A DNA stretch of 19,381 nt from Pseudanabaena sp. UBA1465 (GTDB lineage: Bacteria > Cyanobacteriota > Cyanobacteriia > Pseudanabaenales > Pseudanabaenaceae), in the NCBI GenBank assembly GCA_002325645.1, contig DCSN01000117.1, positions 16,163 through 35,543 on the forward strand. The letters are read 5' to 3'. The translations under genes were made by a program, and so were the position numbers. Positions 9,651 to 16,181 of the stretch are shown here, piece by piece. Under the pieces are notes generated by a model. It was not told the DNA's origin. It searched no databases and worked only from the letters and a program-made list of their open reading frames with translations. Within the stretch, counting starts at the first letter, position 1, and the number at the start of each line of letters is the position of its first letter.

Positions 9651-10460
9651 ATGTCTAAGCAAATGCCAAATCATCACTCTCTGCCTATGCCAGCGCGATC
9701 GCCAAGGTTTGTTATGGCAAATGCCCTAGCTAGGCGATCGCTAAATCAGAAAGCTAACCCAGAAGCAGGATTTTCTTTGATCGAGTCACTGGTGGCGGCG
9801 GCAGTAGTAAGCATTATGATTGTGTCGATCGCACCGATGGTGGCGCTATCCACCTCCGCCCGTGTCAATGCTCGCCGCATCGACCAAGCCACCCAAGCTG
9901 CCCGATCTTATATTGACGCAGTGCGCGGCGGCGTAATTGATGTCACCACATTTCCTGACTACTTAGTGCTGCCGCCCATAGAAGTCAATCGAAACGCCCA
10001 AGGACAGTATGTGTTTGAAAAGAAAGAAGATCTAAGCTATGGCATTGCTGCACCAAATGCGACCTTGCTCCCCCTTGATAGTGCGACCGCCACAAATCCA
10101 GTACGCGGTATTAGAATTGATGCCGATGGTAATGGGTTTAATGTTAATGATCCGCAAGATCTAGTAATTCAACCGATGCGAAGTGGACCATTAAGTTCTT
10201 CAGCAACAGCAGCAACGGATCTACAACGACAAGGCTTTTGGCTGGCGGTACGGGTCTATCGTGCCGATGCCTTCAATGGTGTAAACACCCCCAAAAAAGG
10301 CACTGAATCAGAATGTGCTAGAAGTAAAATCCCATTTTCTAGTACAACTTCCATTCTCTGTCCATTAGTGACGATGCGATCGCAGGTAATGCCAACCGTT
10401 GATTCCAATAACCTTGATGGTATTAAAACGGGTATCGGCGGAACTTCATCTTCACCATAA
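9651..10460 (+). CDS. hpsB: hormogonium polysaccharide secretion pseudopilin HpsB
   Basis: Type II secretion/type IV pilus-like minor pseudopilin of 269 aa. A long leader of 40 residues ends in Gly40 and is followed by FSLIE (Glu45 at +5), then a hydrophobic helix of about 20 residues rich in Ala, Val and Ile. This is a canonical class III prepilin signal, to be cut after Gly40 and methylated on Phe41 by the prepilin peptidase. The remaining roughly 200 residues form a soluble head with Asp/Asn-rich loops and no catalytic motif. Position directly between hpsA and hpsC gives the name; the sequence alone would give only 'prepilin-like protein'. It is 25 bp from hpsC and presumably co-transcribed. 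Start chosen on the GGAGG site. Confidence 0.8.
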   Translation: MSKQMPNHHSLPMPARSPRFVMANALARRSLNQKANPEAGFSLIESLVAAAVVSIMIVSIAPMVALSTSARVNARRIDQATQAARSYIDAVRGGVIDVTTFPDYLVLPPIEVNRNAQGQYVFEKKEDLSYGIAAPNATLLPLDSATATNPVRGIRIDADGNGFNVNDPQDLVIQPMRSGPLSSSATAATDLQRQGFWLAVRVYRADAFNGVNTPKKGTESECARSKIPFSSTTSILCPLVTMRSQVMPTVDSNNLDGIKTGIGGTSSSP

Positions 10461-10485
10461 ATTAAAACGAACGGTCTAGAAGTCT

Positions 10486-11892
10486 ATGAAAAGCTTTTTT
10501 CGCAGGTTGTTTCTCAAGATAGCAGCGATCGCTAATAATCGATTAAAGCGGCGCTCTAATAAAGTACGACGCGATCGCCACCTAACATCTGGTTTTACAT
10601 TAATAGAGCTAATAGTAGCCGCACTAATTGCCTCTTTGATGGTGGTGGTGATGCTCAGCTTTTTGGTGGGAGTGCTAGAAAGCGATCGCAAAGAAACTGC
10701 TAAGTCCAATGCTCAAGAAGAACTACAAGCAGCGATCGCCTACATTGCCGATGACCTGCAAGAAGCAATGTACATCTACGGTGCTGAGGGCATTGCGGGG
10801 ATAAATGATCAACTGCCGCATACGCAAACGCAAACTGGTACTAGTGAAAACAAATGCACCTCCACCGACTGCACACCCATTTTAGTCTTCTGGAAAAGAA
10901 CATCCTTTTCACCTGACACAGAAAAAAACTATTCCAATGGATCGGGAAAAGAAAAGTTAGGTTGTATGCCTTACAAAGATACGACTGTCTGTAAATCCGA
11001 AGATAAAGATATTAATCCTTACAAATCAGCCTTTGGTCGAGAAATTTACGTCTATTCCCTAGTGGCATACTATCTCAAGAGCGATGTTGGTCTTGACAGC
11101 ACTTGGTCAGATACAGCGCGAATCCTGCGATGGGAAATCAGTGATGGCTATCCTTGGTCTTGCAGCACTGGCGGCACTATCACCGACACTACTACCTGTC
11201 CCACCACTTTTGCGGTTAATAGAGATGGATTAACTGGAAATCCGCCTGCATTAGTTAGTAGCACTAACTCACTTATTGTGCCTGCTGCATCAGATGAAAT
11301 CACTTACTTTATTAAGCCAGATAAAGGCTTCAATCGTCCAGATTTTTCCAGTGCAACAAGCATTCTCAGTTGGAAAAGATTTACTTCTGATGCTGATGGA
11401 TATGATCTAAGTACTAATCCGTTTGTTACCCTCATCGACTTCATGGATGACACCGCCTATGATGCAACTCAAGGCGGTAACGATCCCGCAACAGGCACAG
11501 GAGCAATCGGCACGGCAGCACTACGCATTCCCGTTGGCAAAAATGTCACCATTTCAGGCGTAATTACCAATCCCGACTGTGATGACCCTTCGATCGGTGT
11601 TGGCAATACTAACCCAGTAACAACGACCAACGCGGCAGGCACAGTCACACAGCGTGTACCTGCCGACTTTAGCGATGCAACTATCAATCCATCTGGACTA
11701 AGTAGTTTTTATACTTGTGTTGCACCCAGTAATGTAACCGTGCGGCTTTTTCTGAGAGGCAATGCCCTAGCCAGACTAGGCAGCGATCCTCAACCCCGTA
11801 ACTTCAGACAGCCAACTACTACTAACACTTCCTTTTTCCCCACTGCCAATGCGCGTAGTTTTGGACGCAGTGCGATCGGTATATCGAAATAG
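10486..11892 (+). CDS. hpsC: hormogonium polysaccharide secretion pseudopilin HpsC
   Basis: Large pseudopilin of 468 aa. A basic leader of 36 residues ends at Gly36 and is followed by FTLIE (Glu41 at +5) and a hydrophobic helix, so it carries a textbook prepilin cleavage site. Just after the helix, ESDRKETAKSNAQEELQAAI is typical of PilW/GspJ-like minor pilins. The head contains several Cys residues (for example in the NKCTSTDC and CMPYKDTTVC segments) that could form disulfides in the periplasm. It is much longer than ordinary GspJ-type pseudopilins, in line with the enlarged Hps pseudopilins. Located 25 bp after hpsB on the same strand. Identity as HpsC rests on domain type, size and gene order. 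Confidence 0.8.
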   Translation: MKSFFRRLFLKIAAIANNRLKRRSNKVRRDRHLTSGFTLIELIVAALIASLMVVVMLSFLVGVLESDRKETAKSNAQEELQAAIAYIADDLQEAMYIYGAEGIAGINDQLPHTQTQTGTSENKCTSTDCTPILVFWKRTSFSPDTEKNYSNGSGKEKLGCMPYKDTTVCKSEDKDINPYKSAFGREIYVYSLVAYYLKSDVGLDSTWSDTARILRWEISDGYPWSCSTGGTITDTTTCPTTFAVNRDGLTGNPPALVSSTNSLIVPAASDEITYFIKPDKGFNRPDFSSATSILSWKRFTSDADGYDLSTNPFVTLIDFMDDTAYDATQGGNDPATGTGAIGTAALRIPVGKNVTISGVITNPDCDDPSIGVGNTNPVTTTNAAGTVTQRVPADFSDATINPSGLSSFYTCVAPSNVTVRLFLRGNALARLGSDPQPRNFRQPTTTNTSFFPTANARSFGRSAIGISK

Positions 11893-11899
11893 AAAATAT

Positions 11900-11974
11900 G
11901 ATCCCCCTCAATCCCCCTTGCGAAGGAAGACGAAAGCGATCACCCCTTTCAAGGCAGGGGGGCTGGGTGGGATC
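11900..11974. repeat. GATCCCC-bounded imperfect foldback repeat
   Basis: This intergenic stretch begins GATCCCCCTCAATCCCCCTT and ends with runs of G closing in GGGATC, so its ends are complementary with interruptions. Such C-rich/G-rich foldbacks beginning at GATCCCC are familiar as dispersed repeats in cyanobacterial genomes (recalled, not searched). It starts eight bases after the hpsC stop codon and, if transcribed, would form a long hairpin inside the operon. Confidence 0.6.
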
Positions 11975-11994
11975 TACACAAGGAAATGTAGATC
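11971..11994. repeat. 8-bp perfect inverted repeat before the last pseudopilin gene
   Basis: GATCTACA at 11971-11978 and TGTAGATC at 11987-11994 form a perfect 8-bp stem with an 8-base loop. The left arm shares its first GATC with the end of the preceding foldback repeat. No T-run follows, so it is unlikely to be an intrinsic terminator. It may stabilise the 3' end of the upstream message, or be part of the repeat's insertion boundary. Confidence 0.55.
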
Positions 11995-12016
11995 GAATAA
12001 TCAAGGTAAATTGACC

Positions 12017-12649
12017 ATGCTTAATATTGGTTCCTGTTTAAATAGTATGTATAAATCATTGCTAAAAGCGATCGCCCCCAAGCGCATTCGGTATCGTGCT
12101 AACGCAAGTATTTACAGGGATTTTGGTTTTACATTGCTAGAACTTTTAGTAGTAATAGCGATGGTGGGAATTTTGTCAGCGATCGCGGCTCCAGGATGGC
12201 TGAGCTTTGCGAATAACCAACGTCTAAACTCCGCACAGAGTCAAGCATTCACCACTATCCGCTTAGCCCAAAGCAACGCCAAACGCAGCCAAACCAATTG
12301 GCAAGCAACCTTTAGAAATTCGCCCAAAATCTCTCAATACGCAGTCCATCCTGTCCTCTCTGATAGTGCAACTGAAGCTGAATGGAACGCTCTCCCTTGG
12401 CAAAATTTTGATGCAGGGGTGACGATTGTTGAGGATACGGAATCAGCACCTAAGACAACCTTCACAAAAGTATCCATAGTTCCAGAGCCAGATGTATATC
12501 AAATTCAGTTTAAAGCTAATGGCAGTCCCAACGGGTCGATCGGGCGAATCACATTTAAGACTAATTCAGGCGATCGTAAAAAATGTGTAATCGTTTCCAC
12601 CCTACTAGGCTCAGTCCGATTAGCCGAAAATTCGGGATGCATTCCGTAA
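12017..12649 (+). CDS. GspH/FimT-like minor pseudopilin, fourth gene of the hps cluster (possibly HpsD)
   Basis: Predicted 210-aa pseudopilin. Leader of 37 residues to Gly37, then FTLLE with Glu42 at +5 and a hydrophobic helix (LLVVIAMVGILSAIAAPGW) characteristic of the GspH/FimT family. The mature part has the family's early QSNAKRSQ-type segment and ends with a Cys pair (KKCVIVS and SGCIP) that could close a disulfide. ATG 12017 was chosen because the longer in-frame extension begins inside hpsC and reads through the foldback repeats; the ribosome binding site (AAGG about 10 bases upstream) is modest. Same orientation as hpsC, with a 124-bp gap. The order hpsA-B-C-here fits HpsD, but I cannot separate that from a generic GspH protein. 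Confidence 0.72.
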   Translation: MLNIGSCLNSMYKSLLKAIAPKRIRYRANASIYRDFGFTLLELLVVIAMVGILSAIAAPGWLSFANNQRLNSAQSQAFTTIRLAQSNAKRSQTNWQATFRNSPKISQYAVHPVLSDSATEAEWNALPWQNFDAGVTIVEDTESAPKTTFTKVSIVPEPDVYQIQFKANGSPNGSIGRITFKTNSGDRKKCVIVSTLLGSVRLAENSGCIP

Positions 12650-12656
12650 AGCCGAC

Positions 12657-12687
12657 AAATAAAGAGACGCTTTGCATCGCCTTATTT
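12657..12687. terminator. possible weak bidirectional terminator between convergent genes
   Basis: AAATAA and TTATTT arms flank a G/C-containing centre, followed by T residues on the + strand and preceded by A residues for the - strand. The stem is imperfect in its middle. It lies in the 32-bp gap between the last pseudopilin gene and the convergent winged-helix gene, and its right arm contains that gene's stop codon. Placement supports the call more than the weak pairing does. Confidence 0.33.
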
Positions 12688-13392
12688 TCTAGATCTAGGT
12701 TTGGGAATCACTGTTTCAATCGGTAAATCTTCGCTAAGTAAATAAGTAACTGCTTTTTCGCTAAGTAACATCGCTTGAGATAGAAGCGATCGCGCAGTGC
12801 TATTAGTTGGAAAATAAAGCTGAATAATTTTGCGCTTAATTAATGGTGAGTTTACGGTGAGGGTGCTGCGAGCATTGCGCCATTCCGCATCGGAACGACA
12901 AAAGAGGCGCAGAGCCAGATCGACCGTGGGTTGTTTGCAATTGGTTTCATCATTATTCAGGAAAGTGTAGAGCTTTTCATAGCGACGACTGATTTCGGGC
13001 GCGAGACAGAGAACCAAGAGATCTCGCTCAAAGTGACCGAGAGCCAAGTGATTGCATAGGGTGGGAATGGCGAGGCGAATATTTTTTTCGTGGCTAACGG
13101 CAAGGCGATCGCCGTAACGCCCAAGGGGATGCATGGCGGGTGGATGTTTGGGCGCGAGGCTGCCACCCTTAGATGGATCGATCGCGATGAAGCCTTTCCA
13201 CCAATGACTGGTGGCGCGATCGGCGGCAGACTTAGCAACCCGATCAATCTCTTGATTGGTTTGTCGTTGCTTCGATAGCGATCGCATCAGGACGCGATCG
13301 AGCCAAGCAAGTTCGGCTTTGAGATAAGACCAATTATCGGCAAAGGGTTGTACTTCAGGAAAAGAAGGAACTTCACCTGTTTCCGCAATCAT
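12682..13392 (-). CDS. stand-alone winged-helix-type N-terminal domain of an AAA ATPase, no ATPase domain
   Basis: 236-aa soluble protein. The segment around residues 110-155 (HLALGHFERDLLVLCLAPEI, then YEKLYTFLNND and PTVDLALRLF) matches what I know from the N-terminal winged-helix region of large bacterial AAA ATPases of about 600-700 aa. No Walker A, Walker B or arginine finger is visible, and the frame ends in a basic tail (PKPRSRK). Its ATG overlaps the TGA of the upstream permease gene by four bases (ATGA at 13389-13392), so the two are probably translationally coupled. It could be a conserved cyanobacterial stand-alone protein or the stump of a truncated ATPase. The sequence downstream runs directly into the convergent pseudopilin gene, so no ATPase remnant is present. 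Function unknown; a regulatory or adaptor role for the permease is inference. Confidence 0.6.
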   Translation of the reverse strand: MIAETGEVPSFPEVQPFADNWSYLKAELAWLDRVLMRSLSKQRQTNQEIDRVAKSAADRATSHWWKGFIAIDPSKGGSLAPKHPPAMHPLGRYGDRLAVSHEKNIRLAIPTLCNHLALGHFERDLLVLCLAPEISRRYEKLYTFLNNDETNCKQPTVDLALRLFCRSDAEWRNARSTLTVNSPLIKRKIIQLYFPTNSTARSLLSQAMLLSEKAVTYLLSEDLPIETVIPKPRSRK

Positions 13393-14300
13393 GCCACGCC
13401 TCGGCGCAAAGTTCCACGAATGAATATGCTCACAAATATGCCGAAACTTAGTAAGGCGATCGCCGCATTAGCGATCGTCATATTTCCCCAAGGAGCCGTA
13501 AAAACAACGCTATCCCAAGCCCAAACACTGTGACTATATACATAACGAATCGGTTCGATCGCCCAAGATAAAGGATTTAAGCTGGCAATCCATTGCAACC
13601 AAGTCGGCATAAAAGCGAGGGGCGCAAGAGCCGTACTCGAAAACATCAAGGGTAAATTTACCAAGAAAATAAAGGCAAGCATTTCCTGATGTCCAGGCAT
13701 AGCAAAGGCGAGTCCTAAACTCAGCATCGTGAAGTCCACAATCAACAGCGTGAGGATTAGCGCCATGATCGCCAATCCACTCAAGCTAGGTAATCCCGCA
13801 CCCATCAAACCGCTAACCGAGATGATCGCCACCGTTTGCACCATGCTCAAAGCAATGATAAAAATCGCAGAAGCGGCAATAATCGAAAACCGTGACACTA
13901 AGGGCGCAACTAAGATGCGATTGAGAAAGCCAAATTCGCGATCGAACAACATTGGCAATCCCGAATTTAACGCACCACTAAAAGCCGTAAATACAATAAT
14001 TCCTGCCGCCAAAAACTGAACATAGGTCTGACCATCGCCAACTAAACCCTTGGGCAAACCGCTAAATAATGCACCAAAAAGCAATAGCCACATCAAGGGC
14101 TGCAACACCCCTGCAATTAATGTCGTAGGACGGCGGCGCAATTGGATAAATAGGCGCGTAGTTAAAGCGCTTACTTCCTGCCGAAAGTCCGCCGATAAAA
14201 AATTTGGTGCTGGAGTCTTTGCAGATATTACAGTTGGTAAAGGGGGAAGGGATGTTTGAGTCATAGTTTTTTTGGACAAATTCGCCACAATATCAATCAT
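13389..14300 (-). CDS. ABC-2 family transporter permease (DrrB-like)
   Basis: Integral membrane subunit of an ABC exporter, 303 aa from this start. After a soluble, Pro-rich N-terminus come about six hydrophobic segments, starting with LIAGVLQPLMWLLLFGALFS, and the NPLSWAIEPIRYV motif near the C-terminus, which is typical of ABC-2/DrrB permeases for drugs, lipids or polysaccharides. I chose ATG 14300 because GGAAGGGAG lies just upstream. ATG 14264 (MTQTSLP) is a good alternative with no clear ribosome binding site. The cognate ATP-binding subunit is not in this window, so it must be encoded elsewhere. The gene overlaps the next one by four bases. Substrate cannot be told from sequence. Confidence 0.82.
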   Translation of the reverse strand: MIDIVANLSKKTMTQTSLPPLPTVISAKTPAPNFLSADFRQEVSALTTRLFIQLRRRPTTLIAGVLQPLMWLLLFGALFSGLPKGLVGDGQTYVQFLAAGIIVFTAFSGALNSGLPMLFDREFGFLNRILVAPLVSRFSIIAASAIFIIALSMVQTVAIISVSGLMGAGLPSLSGLAIMALILTLLIVDFTMLSLGLAFAMPGHQEMLAFIFLVNLPLMFSSTALAPLAFMPTWLQWIASLNPLSWAIEPIRYVYSHSVWAWDSVVFTAPWGNMTIANAAIALLSFGIFVSIFIRGTLRRGVA

Positions 14301-14314
14301 ACTCCCTTCCCACT

Positions 14315-14361
14315 CAAGGATTAGAGGTTGCGGCGCGAAGCGCCGCAACCTCTAATCCTTG
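14315..14361. repeat. near-perfect palindrome, 22-bp arms with a GAA loop
   Basis: The arms at 14315-14336 and 14340-14361 are exact reverse complements, with centre GCGGCGC-GAA-GCGCCGC. The palindrome lies between the divergent permease and response-regulator genes. It is followed by GTTTTTT on the + strand, so for + strand RNA it resembles an intrinsic terminator, but no upstream + gene needs one there. A dispersed palindromic repeat, or an attenuator in the leader of the regulator gene, are both possible. Confidence 0.85.
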
Positions 14362-14439
14362 GTTTTTTATGGCAGTGCAAAGCGCTGTATAGTAATGAAT
14401 ATGGCGATCGCAGAATAAAAAGATAAATATAGGATAACT

Positions 14440-15138
14440 ATGTCAGGACATATCCTACTTGTAGATGATGAACCCGGACTCAGAGAGGCGGTGCAAGCCT
14501 ATCTTGAAGATAGCGGCTTTGCGGTGCAAGTTGCCAACAATGCCAGGGACGCATGGCAAATGCTCGAACAAACCACCCCCGATCTGGTGATCTCAGACAT
14601 CATGATGCCGCAGGTGAGTGGCTATGAATTTCTTAAGCAAATGCGCGAAGATGTACGATTTCTCAATGTGCCTGTGGTCTTTTTGACGGCTAAGGGGATG
14701 ACTAAAGATCGCATTGAGGGCTATAACGCGGGCTGTGATGCCTATTTATCGAAACCCTTCGACCCTGATGAGCTAGTGGCGATCGCCGAAAATTTAATTG
14801 CTCGTCGCGCTATGCAATCTGTCACCGCCAACAGCAACACCTCAGAGATGAACGATCTAGCGGGACAACTTGCCGAAATCAAGGCTCTACTCAAGCAGAA
14901 GCCCGCGATTAATGTCACTCCACCACCGATCAAAATTGAGTTTACCCCTCGCGAGCAGAGTGTCCTAGAGCTTGTAGTGGAGGGCTTAATGAATAAAGAA
15001 ATTGCCAAACGTCTCGGCACAACCATTCGTAATGTCGAGAAATACGTCAGTCGTTTATTTAGCAAAACTGGCACTAGCAGCCGCACAGAGTTAGTGCGTT
15101 ATGCGCTGCAACATGGCTTAATTGATGCTTATTCATAA
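14440..15138 (+). CDS. rre1: NarL/LuxR-type response regulator, likely Rre1 (Ycf29)
   Basis: Two-component DNA-binding regulator of 232 aa. The receiver domain (about 1-120) has all key residues: acidic pair Asp9/Asp10, phospho-acceptor Asp53 (ISDIMMP), Thr83 and Lys105 (KPF). A linker of about 40 residues leads to a LuxR-type HTH (about 165-232) containing the GLMNKEIAKRLG recognition region and NVEKYVSRLF. The HTH wording and the receiver motif DRIEGYNAGCDAYLSKPFDP match what I recall of cyanobacterial Rre1 and plastid Ycf29, which work with the sensor kinase Hik2/CSK in redox and stress responses. No kinase gene is adjacent, as is usual for Rre1. AGGA six bases before the ATG supports the start. 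Other NarL-family regulators remain possible. Confidence 0.8.
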   Translation: MSGHILLVDDEPGLREAVQAYLEDSGFAVQVANNARDAWQMLEQTTPDLVISDIMMPQVSGYEFLKQMREDVRFLNVPVVFLTAKGMTKDRIEGYNAGCDAYLSKPFDPDELVAIAENLIARRAMQSVTANSNTSEMNDLAGQLAEIKALLKQKPAINVTPPPIKIEFTPREQSVLELVVEGLMNKEIAKRLGTTIRNVEKYVSRLFSKTGTSSRTELVRYALQHGLIDAYS

Positions 15139-15140
15139 TC

Positions 15141-15173
15141 AAAAAGAGACTGCACGAAGTGCAGTCTCTTTTT
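15141..15173. terminator. bidirectional intrinsic terminator
   Basis: A perfect 15-bp stem with loop GAA. The left arm begins AAAAAGAGACTGCAC and the right arm ends in TTTTT, so both strands end in a T-run. It starts two bases after the response-regulator stop codon and 14 bases past the 3' end of the convergent tRNA, so one hairpin can end both transcripts. Confidence 0.9.
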
Positions 15174-15187
15174 GAAGTGAATTTTAA

Positions 15188-15259
15188 TGGGTGACCTGGG
15201 ATTCGAACCCAGGACCAGCGGATTAAGAGTCCGATGCGCTACCACTGCGCCAGTCACCC
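15188..15259 (-). tRNA. tRNA-Lys, anticodon CUU
   Basis: Folds as a full cloverleaf on the - strand: 7-bp acceptor GGGTGAC/GTCACCC, D stem GCGC/GCGC, anticodon loop CTCTTAA with anticodon CTT (positions 15225-15227 of the + strand), and T arm CTGGG-TTCGAAT-CCCAG. Discriminator base is A, and CCA is not encoded. The anticodon stem has a T-C mismatch at pair 27-43. The CUU anticodon reads AAG lysine codons. Confidence 0.95.
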
Positions 15260-15288
15260 ATAATTTTGCTCGTTTGGTTTCAGAGCGA

Positions 15289-15316
15289 TTTATATCTTAG
15301 CAAAGGTTTGCGTAAA
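15289..15316 (-). promoter_or_regulatory. candidate promoter of tRNA-Lys
   Basis: Read on the - strand, TTTACG (15316-15311) and TATAAA (15294-15289) are separated by 16 bp. Transcription would start about 20 bases before the mature tRNA 5' end, a usual leader length. The -35 match is weak. Confidence 0.4.
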
Positions 15317-15386
15317 TACATAACAAAATTTGCAATAAAGATTTTTGAGGAGATAAACGATCATTAATCACCATGAAATTTTACTT

Positions 15387-15413
15387 TTGACACCAATTAT
15401 CTAAAGCTATACT
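15387..15413 (+). promoter_or_regulatory. sigma70-type promoter of the three-gene kinase unit
   Basis: A perfect -35 hexamer TTGACA (15387-15392) and TATACT (15408-15413) are separated by 15 bp, slightly short of optimum; shifting the -35 by one base gives 16. The expected start at about 15420 gives a leader of under 30 bases before the first gene. No internal promoter or terminator of similar quality is visible before the kinase, so the three genes are probably one transcript. Confidence 0.6.
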
Positions 15414-15447
15414 ACGAGTATCAAAGTGGCTATGAGTGCTAACTACT

Positions 15448-15747
15448 ATGTTTAAACCTCGAATGGCAAAGATTCACTTAATGCCTGACGTATCAAATCA
15501 AAATGTCTACGATGTTTCACAAGGAAAGGTAGATTTAAGAAGAATTGCCACGACTGACCAAAAAATTGATCAAGAAACTGTTAACCTCATTAACTGGCTA
15601 TCACAAGAGCAAGATATTAGTCCAGAAATTGCCCTCAAAAAGGCGGTTGTAACCTCAGCCTATATTCATGATGTTATATCTAAGCAAGGAGGAAAACTTT
15701 TAGTTCAACATCGAGACGGTTCAGTTCGTGAAATTTTCTTGAAATGA
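15448..15747 (+). CDS. small protein of unknown function, first gene of the kinase unit
   Basis: 99-aa soluble protein that I do not recognise as a named family. The first half is polar. The second half (about residues 40-99) reads as two amphipathic helices (ETVNLINWLSQEQ and PEIALKKAVVTSAYIHDVIS) followed by two short strands (GKLLVQH and SVREIFLK). This layout is seen in small ribbon-helix-helix-like proteins that sit beside two-TM proteins in cyanobacteria; the similarity is one of pattern only. GTG 15436 in the same frame would add four residues. A seven-codon ORF (ATG 15432 to TAA 15455) overlaps this start codon in another frame. The next gene starts 51 bp downstream. Confidence 0.6.
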   Translation: MFKPRMAKIHLMPDVSNQNVYDVSQGKVDLRRIATTDQKIDQETVNLINWLSQEQDISPEIALKKAVVTSAYIHDVISKQGGKLLVQHRDGSVREIFLK

Positions 15748-15798
15748 CAAAAGCGTGTTTATTTTTAGGCTATCAAGGTATCAAGAAAATTTGTAATC

Positions 15799-16179
15799 AT
15801 GAATCCTGAGAAAGAAAACACATTTGTAGACAAAGCTCTTATTGACATAAGCAACTTAAGTCCAACCCAATCTAAAATTGGTACTGAAAGTTTAACCCCT
15901 GAACAAGGTGATGACCTTCAAAAAAGCCAAGAACAAACTCGCGCAAAATTAGCTAAATTTTTAACTTATACACTCGCTGGAACTATAGTTGCTAGCTTTA
16001 CTGTAATTGTCGCTCTAACAATAATGTCAGGATTCCTTGTTGACGAAAAAAAGACTAGTTCATTTGACAAGACTAGTGCTTTAGCGAAAGATTTAATCGT
16101 GACTATATTGACTTCTCAGATAGGTCTAGTTGGCACAGCAATCGGTTTTTATTTTGGCTCTAGAGGTAGTACGGATTAA
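15799..16179 (+). CDS. two-TM membrane protein of unknown function
   Basis: 126-aa protein with a polar, acidic N-terminal half (about 1-50) and two hydrophobic helices at about 54-80 and 97-120, the second ending in GFYFGSR. This two-TM arrangement with a terminal GFYFG motif recurs in small uncharacterised bacterial membrane proteins. No enzyme motif is visible. It ends two bases before the start of the kinase gene, which is strong evidence for co-translation and a shared job, perhaps as membrane partner or sensor for the kinase. That role is inference. Overlapping ACTAGT sites and neutral base use give no sign of recent transfer. Confidence 0.65.
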   Translation: MNPEKENTFVDKALIDISNLSPTQSKIGTESLTPEQGDDLQKSQEQTRAKLAKFLTYTLAGTIVASFTVIVALTIMSGFLVDEKKTSSFDKTSALAKDLIVTILTSQIGLVGTAIGFYFGSRGSTD

Positions 16180-16181
16180 TC

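Noticed and set aside
11849..12016. N-terminal extension of the GspH-like pseudopilin beginning inside hpsC
   Set aside because: It would translate through the foldback repeats and add 56 residues before an already adequate leader.
12957..13278. ORFs of 60-96 aa overlapping the winged-helix gene in other frames
   Set aside because: They are shadows of the real - strand gene and have no ribosome binding site or family match.
13729..14259. + strand ORFs of 69 and 96 aa opposite the permease
   Set aside because: They are antisense to clear membrane-segment coding sequence, and their composition reflects the complementary hydrophobic codons.
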